Positions 1 to 11,572 of a stretch of 64,000 nt of DNA are shown here, piece by piece. Under the pieces are notes generated by a model. The model did no database searches. It saw only the letters and a list, made by a program, of their open reading frames with translations, and was not told where the DNA came from. Where the stretch lies: NCBI GenBank assembly GCA_903772945.1, contig CAICTM010000137.1, positions 1-64,000 of the forward strand, in the 5' to 3' direction. A program made the position numbers and the translations under genes. Position 1 is the first letter of the stretch; every line of letters starts with the position of its first letter. The stretch comes from Seminavis robusta (lineage: Eukaryota; Bacillariophyta; Bacillariophyceae; Naviculales; Naviculaceae).

Positions 1-839
1 TTGTAACTACCGCCGTGGTTGGGTATTTACTTTGTGTTTGTCCACCCTTCCGGATATAGCAAGTGAAATCTTTCGAGAGGCAGGCGAACAAGCCGTAAGC
101 CAGACGTATCTGTGAATGCGACGTTTCCGTTCGCTATCGAGTATAGTAACCACGAGTTCCGCGGATCAACAAAGGTTGACACCAATATTTTTCGCCAAAC
201 TCGTCGTTTACCGGCTTGGCGGCTATTGTGCGCGCTGTCCACGCGCTTCGGTCTGGTCTTGGAATCACCTTGAAACGCTTCTTCGTATGAGTCAAACCCA
301 ACACGCTGTGAGATTTTTTTAGTTGTCCTGTTCCTGGACTCTCTGATGGAATGCCTGCGAAGTGATCGGTGGGTCCAAGTTTTGTCGAAAAAAAAAGAAA
401 ACTAATAAAAATTGGATATAAGAAAACAGTAGGCTGCGGTTCTTTCAGGGTGCTCTTGAGTTAACGGGGCCATCGTGATTTTATGAGCTACAAATCAAGG
501 CAGAAACGAGCAATACCAATGACAGCATTGCTGTGCATGACTCGTAGACTGCAAATGATTGCATTGGTATGAAGTTCAACACACTGATTCTTTGAAGTCA
601 GCTGTGACGTGTCATTTGTATCCGTGAATGATTATCGTTTTCCTTATACGGCTGAGTGGCCTAATATAGCACTTAAACACAGTGTAAATAGGATGCAGCG
701 GCCGTTGCATGTAATTCCAAAGTTGTTAAATCTGGACATCGATTCGGGATTAGTTTCGGCTTTCGAATCCCGAATCGTGAACCAGTTAAGCTGGAATATA
801 CAGTAATCACATCAGAGTTTTGGTACTATGGAGCGTTAT

Positions 840-1200
840 TTAGCTGAGTTATAGGAAATGCAAGAGGAATGACTGCTATCAGTTCACTATACTTTCGGCA
901 CTAACAGTTGTACTAAAGAGGAAATATTAGTTTCGGTCGTGTTCACAACCAGCATTACTCTTATACAGAATTAATTTAGTTATTATATTGTAATCAGACT
1001 TGAAAATACTATCAGTCAGCTTTTATATAAAATCCTAAGATACAAAAAAGAAGTAAACTAGCGTTATAGAAATTAAAAAAGCAGTAATGAGAATTAAATA
1101 AATGAACCATTAACTCAGGCATATTATCCTTGTAGAATATTCTAGTAATCTCGTTATTTGTTTACTATAATTAAGAGCTACGATATTTATTTTCTCTATG
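840..1200. other. AT-rich tract
   Basis: This interval is made almost entirely of short A/T runs with in-frame stops in every frame. It changes sharply to GC-richer sequence near position 1220. No promoter or gene can be tied to it. Confidence 0.5.
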
Positions 1201-1980
1201 CTGTTATTAAAATAAGACAACTCGCGGACTATATATGTATGTGTGGGTGTGGGAAGCTCAGTGTCCTTGGGCATACATGATGTGAATGGAGTCCTCTCCG
1301 ACCTGTGGTCTTTCTGCGAACGAGTATGGTCACTACTGCCCTTTTACGATAAGTCTACCCACCTTCTATTTCCCCCCTTTTCTGATTGGACATTGGATGA
1401 GTCACTCTCGATAGTTTCCCTGGAAGGTGCCGCCACGTCATTCACAAAACGAGAAATAATGAGGCCAACCATGCTTCTACTCACCCGAGATTCGAGCGAG
1501 ATCCCACCACATAAAACCACAGACACACCACAAGTACGGCCGGTTGCGGAATCCGGGGCCTATTGGAAGGTTAATGTAACAATACGCTATCTTGCAGGCA
1601 CTCAGGCCAAACGCCCTAAGCGGGGCTGCCCTCATCTGAGAGCTTCCACCTGCCACCCCCCGGGAGCACGAGCGGCCAGATTCTTTGTCACATTTCCCTC
1701 ACTCCTAGAGTTGGAGCAGACACCTGGGCCCCCTCCAGCGCCCACCTGGCCGCCCCACGTTGCTCCCCAGCGCAGAACCCGAGCTCTAAAACTCACACCC
1801 GACTCCGCCTGCGCTTCGGTGGCGCCCACCCACGCCCTTTGTTCCCGGCTACAACTGCGCGCTTCCACTAATGTCGTCCTGTGGTTTGGTTGTGCACACG
1901 GCAATGTATCGTGACCGCGGGCTACGGTACACACTTCTGACGCGTCCCCCTTGTGACACGTAACGAGAGGAGGGGTCCTA

Positions 1981-2028
1981 AACACACACTGCACACACAC
2001 ACACATACAGCACACACACACACACGAC
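1981..2028. repeat. (CA)n microsatellite
   Basis: Interrupted CA dinucleotide runs are visible over about 50 bases. They make the minus-strand open frame through this point (CVCVCC-type residues) an artefact. Confidence 0.85.
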
Positions 2029-2102
2029 GCCACATAGACATACAAAACGCGCGACCACACACACCACAACGACTGACGATGATCCTGTCAAAAGGACATC
2101 AT

Positions 2103-2172
2103 CTTAGGCCATCCTAAGCCTTCATGAGATCGTCAGAATCCCTTTTCTGAGGGCCTCAGCGGCCCTCCTCAG
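2103..2172. other. Two adjacent DNA/RNA hairpins
   Basis: CTTAGG and CCTAAG (about 2103-2118) form a 6-bp stem with a 4-nt loop. About 30 bases on, CTGAGGGCC and GGCCCTCCTCAG (2147-2172) form a GC-rich stem with a 5-nt loop and a small bulge. They could be part of a transcript end or of a degenerate repeat. Nothing nearby decides it. Confidence 0.4.
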
Positions 2173-2874
2173 GAACAACACCTCGCGCGGGCACCTTTCG
2201 TCGCAAGAATTTCCTTTGGAACGATGGCGATATCTGTCATGGTATCTGATGGCGTACGCTGATAAAAAGCACTATGCGATGATCAACGGCTTGTCGAGGA
2301 AAACTCTAAAAGCAACTAATGACGTGGTGACAGACGTCTGCTTGATATCTCGGCGATGTGAGAAAGGCGTTTTGTGGTCTTTTGACATCCTGAAAAGAGA
2401 TCGGCATTGAAGCATCCTTATTTTTTTGCATGAAGTAAAGGGCGATCAATCAACAGACTGCGAGAAAGCTCAATCGTCAGCTCATGTCTTCGAGAAAAAG
2501 AGACGATCGACAAAGTACAAAAAGGGACTAAGGATCGAACCCGGCCCACTCATTAAATATTGCTCAAGCGTGTATATGTCTGATATCAATCTTCCGTCTG
2601 TCTCTCATTGAAGGAGCGCGGGCAGGCAGCCATTGCGGACGAAAAGAACAAATACGATCGCATCTCAAATAAAAAAAAAGTTAAGAAAAACGTACATACA
2701 AATTTACTGAGAATAATTAACGATAAAAAATTAAATAACCACATTACTGGTGGCAAATGACCGATACCTGTGAAAAAAATACAAAACGCCTTATACGCTT
2801 GCCAGCATGGGCAAGCTAGACAGAATAAAAATGAGAAAAAAAGAAACGAATATTTACCGAAGCCAGATCAAGAA

Positions 2875-2947
2875 ATAAAAAAAAAAAAAAAAAAGAGGAA
2901 AAAAAAAAAAAAAAAAAAAGGAGAGAAAAAGAAAAAAAAAATAATAG
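2875..2947. repeat. A-rich low-complexity tract
   Basis: About 70 bases consist of long A runs broken by single G, GAG or T. The plus-strand lysine-rich open frame across it is a by-product. A poly-A-like tract can mark the 3' end of a retroposed copy, but no such element could be identified upstream. Confidence 0.8.
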
Positions 2948-4299
2948 AGAAAATTACTGTTAAATTCTAACCCAGATACTATAGGCCCGATAACCAGTTT
3001 TAACAATTGAGGAAGTCATTTTTGCAAGTATTAAAACCCGACGTTAACGTCGAAGCCGGAGACAAGAAATAAAAAAAAGAAAAGCGTTTCTTAACATTCT
3101 TGCGAGAAATGTAATTACTATATGGGTAATGGTTTACTAAAAATTGAACAAAAAAAAGACCACTTAACGCGTGATAATCTAATTTGTCCATGTCTACGTG
3201 GAAAGTCTGAGGCGCGGCACCATCGTGGATGCAGCATGGGCCTATCGAAGAACGGTCAAAATTTCGTAAAAATGTGATGCGAAGAAAAAAAGAGAGCGGA
3301 TCTATATTTCTTTAATGATTTCATCAATCGAAAGAGTGTTAGACGCGTTGGGATGAAGAAGAGTCAAGTAATTATTGAGTTTCTTGCGCTTCAAGACTAC
3401 AATAAGTAAATTTTCATCAGTGACACCTTCGGCGATAAGAAGCACAAAATCATCCATTCCAAAATTAGATGTACTGTCAAAAACACGTCAGTCTTTGATC
3501 ACCAATCCCAATAACTCCAGATCAGAGTAGTCTTGAGTAGCCAGCATGAGGTTCTTGGCTCGGCGTTCCGCAAAACCAGAAACAGATTTAGTGGCATGGG
3601 TGTTGTGGGTCACTGTCAATGTCGTCGATGTAAATTTTAAGGTACAGGGGTGTCTGTTAATTGTAAGAAGAAGGCATGATCGATTGTGAGTATTAAGCAA
3701 GTTTTTAACTGTGTGATCTTTTGAGATCTTGTCATTGCTCGTGCAATGACAAAGATCTCTTGAGAAAAACAATGACGCAGCAATGACAAAGATATGTCAC
3801 CGGTTGACGACAGACGAAAGAATCTATGCTGGGGATTATACAAGCGCGAGCCGACACGTACGACAGACAACATGGGACGCCAGACGTGACAACGAGCGGG
3901 TTGGCATTACAGAACGGGAATAGCTCGGCAATTTACAGTATCGACCTCCAATCGACCTCCGTTTCAGTTTTCCAAACAGTCATCAAAACTACAGTAGCCA
4001 TCCTGCGATTCTCTGTTGCTCTTTTTATGAATTAAAATGCCCTGCGAGACTCTACAGGCATGACGGTGGAGATGAAGCTTGGGTTGAGTCCGACATAAAA
4101 GAAGAAAGGGAGCGAGGGTTTCTAGTAAAGGTGCAGCACAGATTTCTAGCTAGACTTCTCTACTTTAAGACTTCCGCCACTGCCGCCATGATTTGAAGAT
4201 TCGTTCTAGCCAGCTAGCTAGACTACTATCTCTACTAGCTAGTAGATTCGAAGATCATCTTTTGTCGCTCTCCCTTGGAACGGATAGCCCAGCTTTTAG

Positions 4300-4460
4300 T
4301 AGCCACCACGAGAAAACCTGGTTGGTGCCGGTACCTGGTAACTGCTCTCCAAAGCACCCCCTCCACGATCCTCGCATGCTTTCCTCGTTGGTTCGCCACG
4401 TCGAGACACTGGAGCCATGGAGCCATTGGAGGACAGTCATTGTTCTGTTGCTTTGAAGCT
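4300..4460 (+). repeat. Degenerate direct repeat, copy 1
   Basis: This copy shares several blocks with 4525-4655 in the same order: CCACGAG, CTCCACGATCCT, GCATG plus TTTCCTCGTTG, GCCACGTCGAGACA and CAGTCATTGTTCTGTT. Open frames through both copies are shadows of the repeat, and I see no protein signature. The family is unknown. Confidence 0.7.
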
Positions 4461-4524
4461 GTGATACTACTGGAGCTTGAACGGATGTGGTATGGTACCG
4501 GTACAGGGGCGAGCCCCGATATCC

Positions 4525-4655
4525 ACCACGAGCAAACTGCTCGTGGAAGCACGCACCTCCACGATCCTTGCATGGTTTCCTCGTTGATGCGCCACGTCGA
4601 GACAAGGAGGACAGTCTGTCACAGTCATTGTTCTGTTTTCTGTGCTTTCGATGCT
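4525..4655 (+). repeat. Degenerate direct repeat, copy 2
   Basis: Second copy of the unit at 4300-4460, about 220 bases downstream and in the same orientation. It has small indels relative to copy 1. Confidence 0.7.
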
Positions 4656-5749
4656 GTAGGATCTTTGGAAGCAGTTACTGCCTCGTCACATGCACAAAGA
4701 TGGATACTTTCTTGGGCAGTTTCTTGTTCTGTGGACCATCTTGTACCGCGAGTAAATTCGGGTCATTAAAGAATTTCCTCGGGGCTTTTTCTTGCGAAAA
4801 CCAGCTTTTTGGATCGTTCTTTGGATTCTGTTTTGTGAGTCCTGCGGGAGTCACAATTGTTGCAAATGCCACGTATTGATGCCGGCTTCCCTTTGCCTTC
4901 GCGATTAGTTTGACACTGTTGTGTCTCTCATGGTGTCAAGGACTCGGGTGAGCCTGTGATTACCACGAGTGGCTAGCTGCCAATCACAGCTGTCTCTTGT
5001 GAGTTTAGCGTTGGTGGCAAGCTGTCAAGAAGACGGGATGTGGCGAAGAGCGTGCATCGCCAGTGGTGTCATTTTCGTCTTGCTTCGGCTGTACCAATCA
5101 AAAGGATCTTGATCGTCGGCCGGGCATGAATTCGATGTGATTAGCTGAGAATTTCAAAGAGTGATGGAGGGGAGTAAGAATTCCGGAGGAGAACAGAATT
5201 TCAGATTCTCGCGTGTGTAGAGTGAGTACTAGAGTCTACGTGAGGCGGAATTCTGCCAATGAGCATGTTCCTTTCGGAATGAGGAAGAATGGAGCTGGGG
5301 ATGAAACCTGCTTGCCGTGAGAATTGGGCATGTTTCGTGCATGCAGTGGCATTGACACTACTGGTGTAGTTGTATTTCTAGCTAGTAGAGTGAAAGCCTT
5401 CTCAAGCAAAGCAAGCAAGCAGAAGACATTAGACAGCAAGCCAACAAGTGAAGTGCTTGTTCTTAGTCTTGTCATTGGCATCATACCCGGCATAGTGAAG
5501 CCTTAGGAAAGCAAGCAAGAGACATCCATGAGATAGCACCATAGCAATCACAAACAAACAAACAACAACCAGAACAAGAAGCCATAGCCATAGCTATCAT
5601 CTCTTAGTATCAATTGCCCAAAGACGACGAAATTTCAGGTGCGTTCCGACTAGCTGACTGTTCATTGGCGATTGTTCTGACTTGACTGTTCAGTAGTTGA
5701 CTTGACTTGAGTTGTTCCGGTGGAGTGACAGCGTCGCGGTGTGGATGCG

Positions 5750-8026
5750 ATGCGATTCTTGTTCTCACAATCTTCGTTGGATTCTTCATCTTCTATAGCC
5801 ATGCCCACTGTATCATCATCATCTTCTTCATTTCGTCGACCGCGGCGTCTTTTGTCGACGACTGTAGTGGCTCTGCTGCTGTCGAGCGGTGTAACTCCTT
5901 CTCAATGTTTCCAGCAAGTGAGTGGCCTGAGTGTCGTGGAGAGTCGTACTGCCACTCGAAGATTCTTTCGCAATACGGCGGATTCCACCGTTCTTTCCGC
6001 TGAAGCTTTGCTGGCACAGAATCCTCTCCTCGTCACTCCCGTTCATCCTCTTCCATCACCACCACCACCACAACACTACGAACCTGATCATGATCACTAC
6101 AACAGCCACAGCAGTCAGCACTTACAATTGCCAACATGGCTCGCGGATCCCAAAGACGGACTGTGGGAGTCGAACTGGTACGCGCTGGAAGAAGCCATGC
6201 TGTCTTCGTTCTTTACTCCCATGGAAACACAACGTCTCCTACAAACCATTGAAACCGCGGCACGTGGCGATCGTCATCAAATGGCTAGCGCTGCGGAATT
6301 CTGTCTCATTCTCGTCGAACAAATGGAAATGGGACTTTCCGCGCTCATGGCAGCGGCTGTTCATGTCTGTGCCTGTGTCACGGCACGACAGTATCCTCAC
6401 CACGAGCATACATGCCATGTAATAGAAGAAGGACACGATGATCAAGCATCCCTCATTGCCCGCGATGCCGGTCGTCTCAAAAAACTCGAAATGGTTGCCG
6501 CCATGATTTACTCTCAAAAGTCGGCGTCTCGCGTCACACCCAATGCCCAGGATGCCGAACACTTGCGATCATTGCTACTCACGGAAACCAAAGACTGGCG
6601 GGCACTCGCCATTCGAACCGCCGCGGCATTGTATCGTCTCCGCGGCATTTTGGGGCACGCCCTCAAAGAACAACGGGGCGTCGGTGCCCGCGAAATGAAT
6701 GTACTTTCGGCCGAAGCCCGGCAATGTTCCCGGGAAGCCTTGTACATTTACGCGCCTCTGGCGTCGCGACTTGGAATGCATCGGCTCAAGAATGAACTCG
6801 AAGGCGCCGCCTTTCGAATTCTTTATCGACGTCAATACGAAACCGTCAATCGCTTGGCACGCGAACTGCGACCGCGCCATTCCAAGCCGCATCTTAATCG
6901 AGGATTGGTCGAAATGTGCGATTCCTCTTTGGATATTTCGTCGTGCATGAAATCCGTCTTGGATTCCGTCAAGACGGACATGACACAGCTATTGCATGCC
7001 GATCCCTACTTTTCACAACATGTCGCCGACTTTTCCGTCACGGCGCGTGTCAAGGAACCCTACTCGCTGTGGAAGAAAATGCTCCGCAACAAGTGTCAGC
7101 ATATTATGGAAGTGCCGGATGTCATTGCACTCCGAATTGTTCTCGAGGCCAAAACTACCGACGAAGAAGACGAAGCTTCCCGACAAGCCAAGGAAGTCCA
7201 ATTGTGCTATTATGCGCAACAACTCTGTATGCAGATCTGGCAGCCCGTCGCGGACAATCCGCGATTCAAGGATTATATCGAATGTCCCAAACCAAATGGG
7301 TATCAGTCCCTTCATTACACGGCCCATACCATGTGGGACGAAGAAGATTGGCATTTGGAGATTCAAGTACGATCGGGAGAAATGCATCAAGTCGCAGAAT
7401 TTGGACTTGCCAGTCATTGGGATTACAAGGCCAATCAAAAGAGTCAACAGGAAGCAACAAATGACAATACCAACAGCAACATCAACCATGACAGCAACGA
7501 GTACTACTATCAGGAGTACTACGAACAACAACCCGACAAGAATGAAGTCCACTACGAACAACAAAAATCCGTCAGCGACGATTACCTTCGTTGGGTTCAT
7601 CAACAGCAGCAACAACATGAACTTCCATTGGAAGATTTTGGACAACAACACGTCACGTCGTCGTCCTTGGAAGCATCCGAACGTGCCGATCGTATTCGGG
7701 CTCGCACCAAGAAGTTGCAGCCCTACATTGAAGCCTTGACGGCAGCTCAATCCGATTTGGCACGCGAACACGTCTTTGTCTTTTTGACTACACCCGGTGC
7801 CGAACAAGGCGACGACAGTCCGGGAACCGTATTGGCATTGCCGTCTGGATCGGTCGTTTTGGATGCTCTCCGTCAAGGCGAACAACAATTGGGAATCACC
7901 ATGCCCGATGTCATTGGACTCAATGGAGAATGGTCCGACAAGTTGACTTCCAAACTCCAGAATGGAGATATTCTCACCGTGCCAATGTTGGGATACCCGT
8001 ATCCACAACAACAAACCATGGCATGA
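5750..8026 (+). CDS. Plastid RelA/SpoT homologue, synthetase-type
   Basis: Predicted (p)ppGpp synthetase of the RelA/SpoT (RSH) family, probably acting in the plastid stringent response (ATP plus GDP/GTP to ppGpp/pppGpp). The single-exon 758-aa protein starts at the first ATG; Met at 5801 is an alternative. A basic, hydrophobic leader (RRPRRLLSTTVVALLLSSG) ends in SQCFQQ, resembling a diatom signal/transit junction before Phe. Residues about 190-340 align to the hydrolase region, but the metal-binding HDxxED motif is absent and the later conserved Asp is Ala (AAALYRLRG). Residues about 425-560 are the synthetase: RVKEPYSLWKKM, DVIALRIV (Asp), KPNGYQSLH and LEIQVRSGEMHQVAEFGLAS (Glu). A Q/N/Y-rich insert follows, then a C-terminal TGS domain (about 675-755). 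No ACT domain is seen. The presence of the two synthetase acidic residues supports activity; hydrolysis is unlikely. Confidence 0.92.
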   Translation: MRFLFSQSSLDSSSSIAMPTVSSSSSSFRRPRRLLSTTVVALLLSSGVTPSQCFQQVSGLSVVESRTATRRFFRNTADSTVLSAEALLAQNPLLVTPVHPLPSPPPPQHYEPDHDHYNSHSSQHLQLPTWLADPKDGLWESNWYALEEAMLSSFFTPMETQRLLQTIETAARGDRHQMASAAEFCLILVEQMEMGLSALMAAAVHVCACVTARQYPHHEHTCHVIEEGHDDQASLIARDAGRLKKLEMVAAMIYSQKSASRVTPNAQDAEHLRSLLLTETKDWRALAIRTAAALYRLRGILGHALKEQRGVGAREMNVLSAEARQCSREALYIYAPLASRLGMHRLKNELEGAAFRILYRRQYETVNRLARELRPRHSKPHLNRGLVEMCDSSLDISSCMKSVLDSVKTDMTQLLHADPYFSQHVADFSVTARVKEPYSLWKKMLRNKCQHIMEVPDVIALRIVLEAKTTDEEDEASRQAKEVQLCYYAQQLCMQIWQPVADNPRFKDYIECPKPNGYQSLHYTAHTMWDEEDWHLEIQVRSGEMHQVAEFGLASHWDYKANQKSQQEATNDNTNSNINHDSNEYYYQEYYEQQPDKNEVHYEQQKSVSDDYLRWVHQQQQQHELPLEDFGQQHVTSSSLEASERADRIRARTKKLQPYIEALTAAQSDLAREHVFVFLTTPGAEQGDDSPGTVLALPSGSVVLDALRQGEQQLGITMPDVIGLNGEWSDKLTSKLQNGDILTVPMLGYPYPQQQTMA

Positions 8027-8727
8027 ACACACGTTTTTGGACAGAATCACGCACGCACGCACAGTTTTGCTTCGTCTCACTCACTTACTTTGTCCGAGTA
8101 GCATCACCGTCATTAGAAACAAACACCCGTCATTCGTATATAATCATAACTATAACATCCCAGTTTTGAAATGGTCGTTCTTAGTAGGCCAAGTAGTGTA
8201 AAATAGAGGAGCAAAGTTGCGTGACTTGACTCGACTCGTTGTGCTCAAGACCCAGCTTGCCAGCTGTCCACAGCTTTGCCGCGCGGTATCCTCACCAACC
8301 GAGCCATGACTTTTGGTGTTTCGTACGCTACTACAGCGGACGATGGAGAACGTAGCTTCAATGTGACCCACTTCCATAGTGCCTTCCTACAATCGAGTCC
8401 TACTATCTTCACGTAAATGCATACCGGTAGCTACACTAATCTGGTTCGTCATGCTCTTTGCCTACCGGTATTGTACCAATGGCTTCAACGAAGGTCCACT
8501 ACGATGACTGGCTGGTTCTCTTCCTTCTAGCTAGCCTCCTCATCGCCATCAAGCCGCTGCAACCTTGGCCAGTTCATGACTTGAGAACCTACATACATGC
8601 TCAGGAGCTCCAATCTGGAACTTCAGCCCAACCTGCTGGAGGTACGGTACGGTAGTCTTCTTGTGGTGGTGCTGCTAGGAATATTTGCTGCCATTTGCAA
8701 CCCAGGGTCATGAGATCGCCTAATAAT

Positions 8728-9107
8728 AAACTGTGAACCTGCAATCGAAGTAAGAGGTGTGTCGTCAACCACTTGATTCTGGACCGGCTTCGAGGCTCAA
8801 GAGAGAAAAAGCTCAAGAGAGGAAAAACTTTAGAGGCTGTAGTCGCTCGTATGTCGCTCGGCTGGTGCCAATAGCAAGCAGCTCATCCTCCATATGGCTG
8901 AGTGACTGGCTAGCTAGATAGGACGTACCAGTAGGAGGGTTCACCTTTGCTGTCAATGTCTCTCGCCGCTAAGACGCCAAAAAGCAAATGATCTCCTCCC
9001 ACAGGAAGCAAATAGTCCAGCAGTTTGCTCGCTCAGCTGATCCGGCAAGATTTCAGAAGTCACATGGCTATATCCATTCAATTGCTGCCTGGCTGCCTAC
9101 AAGACTT
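8728..9107 (+). repeat. ~380-bp direct repeat, copy A
   Basis: Shares, in order, AAACTGTGAACCTGCAAT, GAGGCTCAAGAGA, CAGTAGGAGGGTTCACCTTT, GATCTCCTCCC(A/G)CAGGAAGC and CATTCAATTGCTGC with copy B at 9513-9854. Indels between the copies break every frame, so the short open frames here are not genes. I see no terminal inverted repeats; this is an unclassified dispersed repeat. Confidence 0.85.
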
Positions 9108-9285
9108 ACTGTACAAGCACCTCTCATTGCGGCATGCCTCAATTGGCACCACCTTCGAAAGACCCAGCAGGAAAGGACGGATCTTGCTTGGGTGTACGTA
9201 CGGGCAGCTCGAGAGGGCTGCTGTAGCTAGCTCTACAGATAGCAAGGTCAAGTCTAAGAGGTTGCTCGATCCTTGCCCACAAATC

Positions 9286-9313
9286 AAACAAAACAAAACA
9301 AAACAAAACAAAA
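9286..9313 (+). repeat. (CAAAA)n microsatellite
   Basis: Five or more tandem CAAAA units lie between the two copies of the ~380-bp repeat. Confidence 0.85.
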
Positions 9314-9512
9314 GACAACATTATACTAGTATACATACATCATGAAATTCACATGGCAGTAGAACAAACGGCCAAGTGGACGGCCCGGGATTTCAAGTGG
9401 GGGGCCCGGGATTACACTTCGGGCATATGCAAAAATCCCATTGTGGCCAACTGCGCCATTCCCTCGGGGTACGCTTCCAAGGTCGATGATCGTATGGAGG
9501 ACCACTAGATGT

Positions 9513-9854
9513 AAACTGTGAACCTGCAATGGACCTAAGTGCGTGTCAACTACTGGATTCTGTACTCGTAGCGAGGCTCAAGAGACGACAATGAGCAAGA
9601 GCTTTGGACGCTGGCACATACTCCAGTCAACTGGTGCCAGAAGCAACCAGCTTATTCATACCGGTACGGCTGACTGACTAGCTAGTACATGTACCGTAGC
9701 CCAGTAGGAGGGTTCACCTTTGCTTGGGTCAATGTCTCGCCCAAAAGCAAACGATCTCCTCCCGCAGGAAGCAAATACTTGCTTGATCAAGCAAGACTTC
9801 AGAAGTCACATGACTATAGATCCATTCAATTGCTGCTTGGCTGCCTACAAGACT
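9513..9854 (+). repeat. ~380-bp direct repeat, copy B
   Basis: Second copy of the 8728-9107 unit in the same orientation, shorter by several small deletions. It also carries an extra CATACCGGTACGG block that copy A lacks. Confidence 0.85.
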
Positions 9855-11137
9855 TTTCATTCCAATGGTTGCTTTCGTCCGATCTGGCCGCCGCCGAATG
9901 TGCTGGGTTCACTCTCCCATGCAGTGGGTAGAGTGATATCGAAAGGATTGAGACGCCACCCGCACTGCATGTTCCAATAGAGAGGCGGAAGCAATCACAT
10001 CACGTTGTGGACTAGCAGTGCAGTCCGAAAACCAGTACTACCGTATGCTCATATATGCTCGCATCGTACATGGTACGTACAGTTTGCAGAGGAAAGCCCC
10101 TCGTAGTCAAATCCCGGTACAGTACGGTAGGACGAATGTTGGTGACAGCTGTTCTGAGAGCAAGCGCCGGTAGCGGGGGCGATTTACTAGTGGTCTTTGA
10201 GAGAAAAAACCCGCATCGCTCAATCCATCGTGGGCGCAAAGTTGATTTTGCCTTGGACAATCCAACCGTAGACTTCTCCGTTCTCCGTTCTCCGTTCTCC
10301 GAACGCCTTTGCTGCTTTTCGGTAAGGTGAACCTTTGGAGCTCTGGAGCTTGGCTGATGCTGGCACATGATCGTGGCGTCTTCACTTACTTACATGACGA
10401 GATTAATCGACCCTGGCCAGGTCGCAGCGGCTGCTCTTGAGCCTCGACAACCCTTGACAACTTGGCATGCTGACCAGGAACCAATCGTTTTTGCTGTCGT
10501 GTGAAACAACTCCCACGATGAAGCGACTAATATCAAATCATGAATAAAGTGTACCGCATATAAGATTTAATGATGATGCTACCCGAGCTACAATCAAATA
10601 GTACCGTAATCTTTTCCAGACTCATCTGAAAGACTTCTAAGTCTTTCTCATCAACTCTTGGTCCATTGATCATGAAAGGGCACCAAACTCGTTGGTTAAA
10701 CGTTTCAATTCTTCTTGTTATTGCTTGACATTGATGAGACCTCTACGAAGCCTCGTCACACTTGCCGTGTCTTGGCGGTTGGGCTATGTTGCGGAGGTGG
10801 CAAGGCCCAAGGAAAGCAAAGACCATATGAATGTAAGGCTTTGCTTCATCATCATTCTTGCTGTTTGTTGTTTCGATCTTCAAAGTAGGAAGGAGAGCTA
10901 AGCACTGTCTGTTCGAGTAAATTCCTCATTGTGTGGGTGGGGATTGAATTCTGTTTTGTGTAGAAGTTGCAATATGAAGCGTACCTGTACCTTACCAGTT
11001 TCGGACGGTACCATACCATACCAGTTCTCCTTCTAGCTGCGATTCGATTCAACTTGGTTAATTAACTGTCTTGAGTTCATGTAATATTCGTTCATGCTTG
11101 CTATCTACCTTCTAACAGGTGATCATTACGTCTCCTT

Positions 11138-11216
11138 GCCGACTTGCCGAAGTGGAACCAATCACACTTGTTTGCACAGCGGCATGGTTTCCTACAATAC
11201 AGTGAGTAGAGTAGTA
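11138..11216 (+). repeat. ~80-bp direct repeat, copy 1
   Basis: Shares CACTTGTTTGCACAG, GGCATGGTTT and an ACAGTGAG(T/G) ending with 11306-11394. Both are preceded by related TCTTCTAAGTC / CTCATCAACTCTT blocks (about 10633 and 11268). Confidence 0.6.
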
Positions 11217-11305
11217 CCTGGTACTTTGGAATGTTGGATGATGGAACTATTTTGATAAGAATCACTCTTCTTAAGTCCTTCTCATCAACTCTTTTACTGG
11301 AACCG

Positions 11306-11394
11306 TCTTGCCAGAGTGGTGGGTGCCGAGTATCAGCCCAATAACACTTGTTTGTACAGTGGCATGGTTTGCTTCAAAACAGTGAGGAAGCACG
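11306..11394 (+). repeat. ~80-bp direct repeat, copy 2
   Basis: Second copy of the 11138-11216 unit, about 180 bases upstream of the TPR gene start. It may overlap that gene's promoter. Confidence 0.6.
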
Positions 11395-11521
11395 GAAGAA
11401 GAGAGCACGAGAAAGTGTAAGTTCCTGTCCCAGGTGGATTCCTTTGACACGAGCACAAGCAACCATAGCAACAAAAAGGCCTTCTTCCACCTCCAAGCTC
11501 ATAATTTGAATTCAGCAAAAA

Positions 11522-11530
11522 TCACAAACC
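11522..11530 (+). promoter_or_regulatory. TCACAA initiator-like element before TPR gene
   Basis: TCACAAACC lies about 50 nt upstream of the ATG at 11573, at a spacing like the TCACAA elements before several other genes in this window. No TATA box is obvious. The initiator role is inferred only from recurrence. Confidence 0.3.
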
Positions 11531-11572
11531 AGCAACACGCCTACACACGGTACTACCAACACCAACAACAAC

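Larger units (their letters stand above)
1..5749. other. Gene-poor left flank
   Basis: No convincing gene is visible. Open frames are short, lack recognisable domains and lie on compositionally odd DNA. The stretch mixes AT-rich sequence (about 840-1200 and 2640-3190), a GC-richer block (about 1240-1960) that begins abruptly, simple repeats, hairpins and a degenerate direct repeat, listed separately. The last 150 bases before the RelA/SpoT start are probably its promoter and 5' leader. The mosaic look suggests old repeat DNA, but I could not assign a family. Confidence 0.5.
8027..11572. other. Repeat-rich intergenic region
   Basis: No supportable gene. It holds a ~380-bp direct repeat (8728-9107 and 9513-9854), a CAAAA microsatellite, an ~80-bp direct repeat just before the TPR gene, and many CTAG and GGTACC palindromes. 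The first 200 bases are probably the 3' end of the RelA/SpoT transcript. Confidence 0.6.

Noticed and set aside
1243-2069. Overlapping open frames of 223 aa (plus) and 145 aa (minus).
   Set aside because: They run through GC-rich and CA-repeat DNA, show Pro/Ala/Arg- or Cys/Val-biased composition from the repeat, and have no domain, leader or splice context.
2519-2570. GGATCGAACCCGGCCC looks like the T-arm of a minus-strand tRNA.
   Set aside because: The bases around TTCGATC do not pair into a T stem (CCGGG against CTTAG), and no acceptor, D or anticodon stem could be drawn around it.
7013-8080. 355-aa minus-strand open frame.
   Set aside because: It is the antisense shadow of the RelA/SpoT gene; all domain evidence is on the plus strand.
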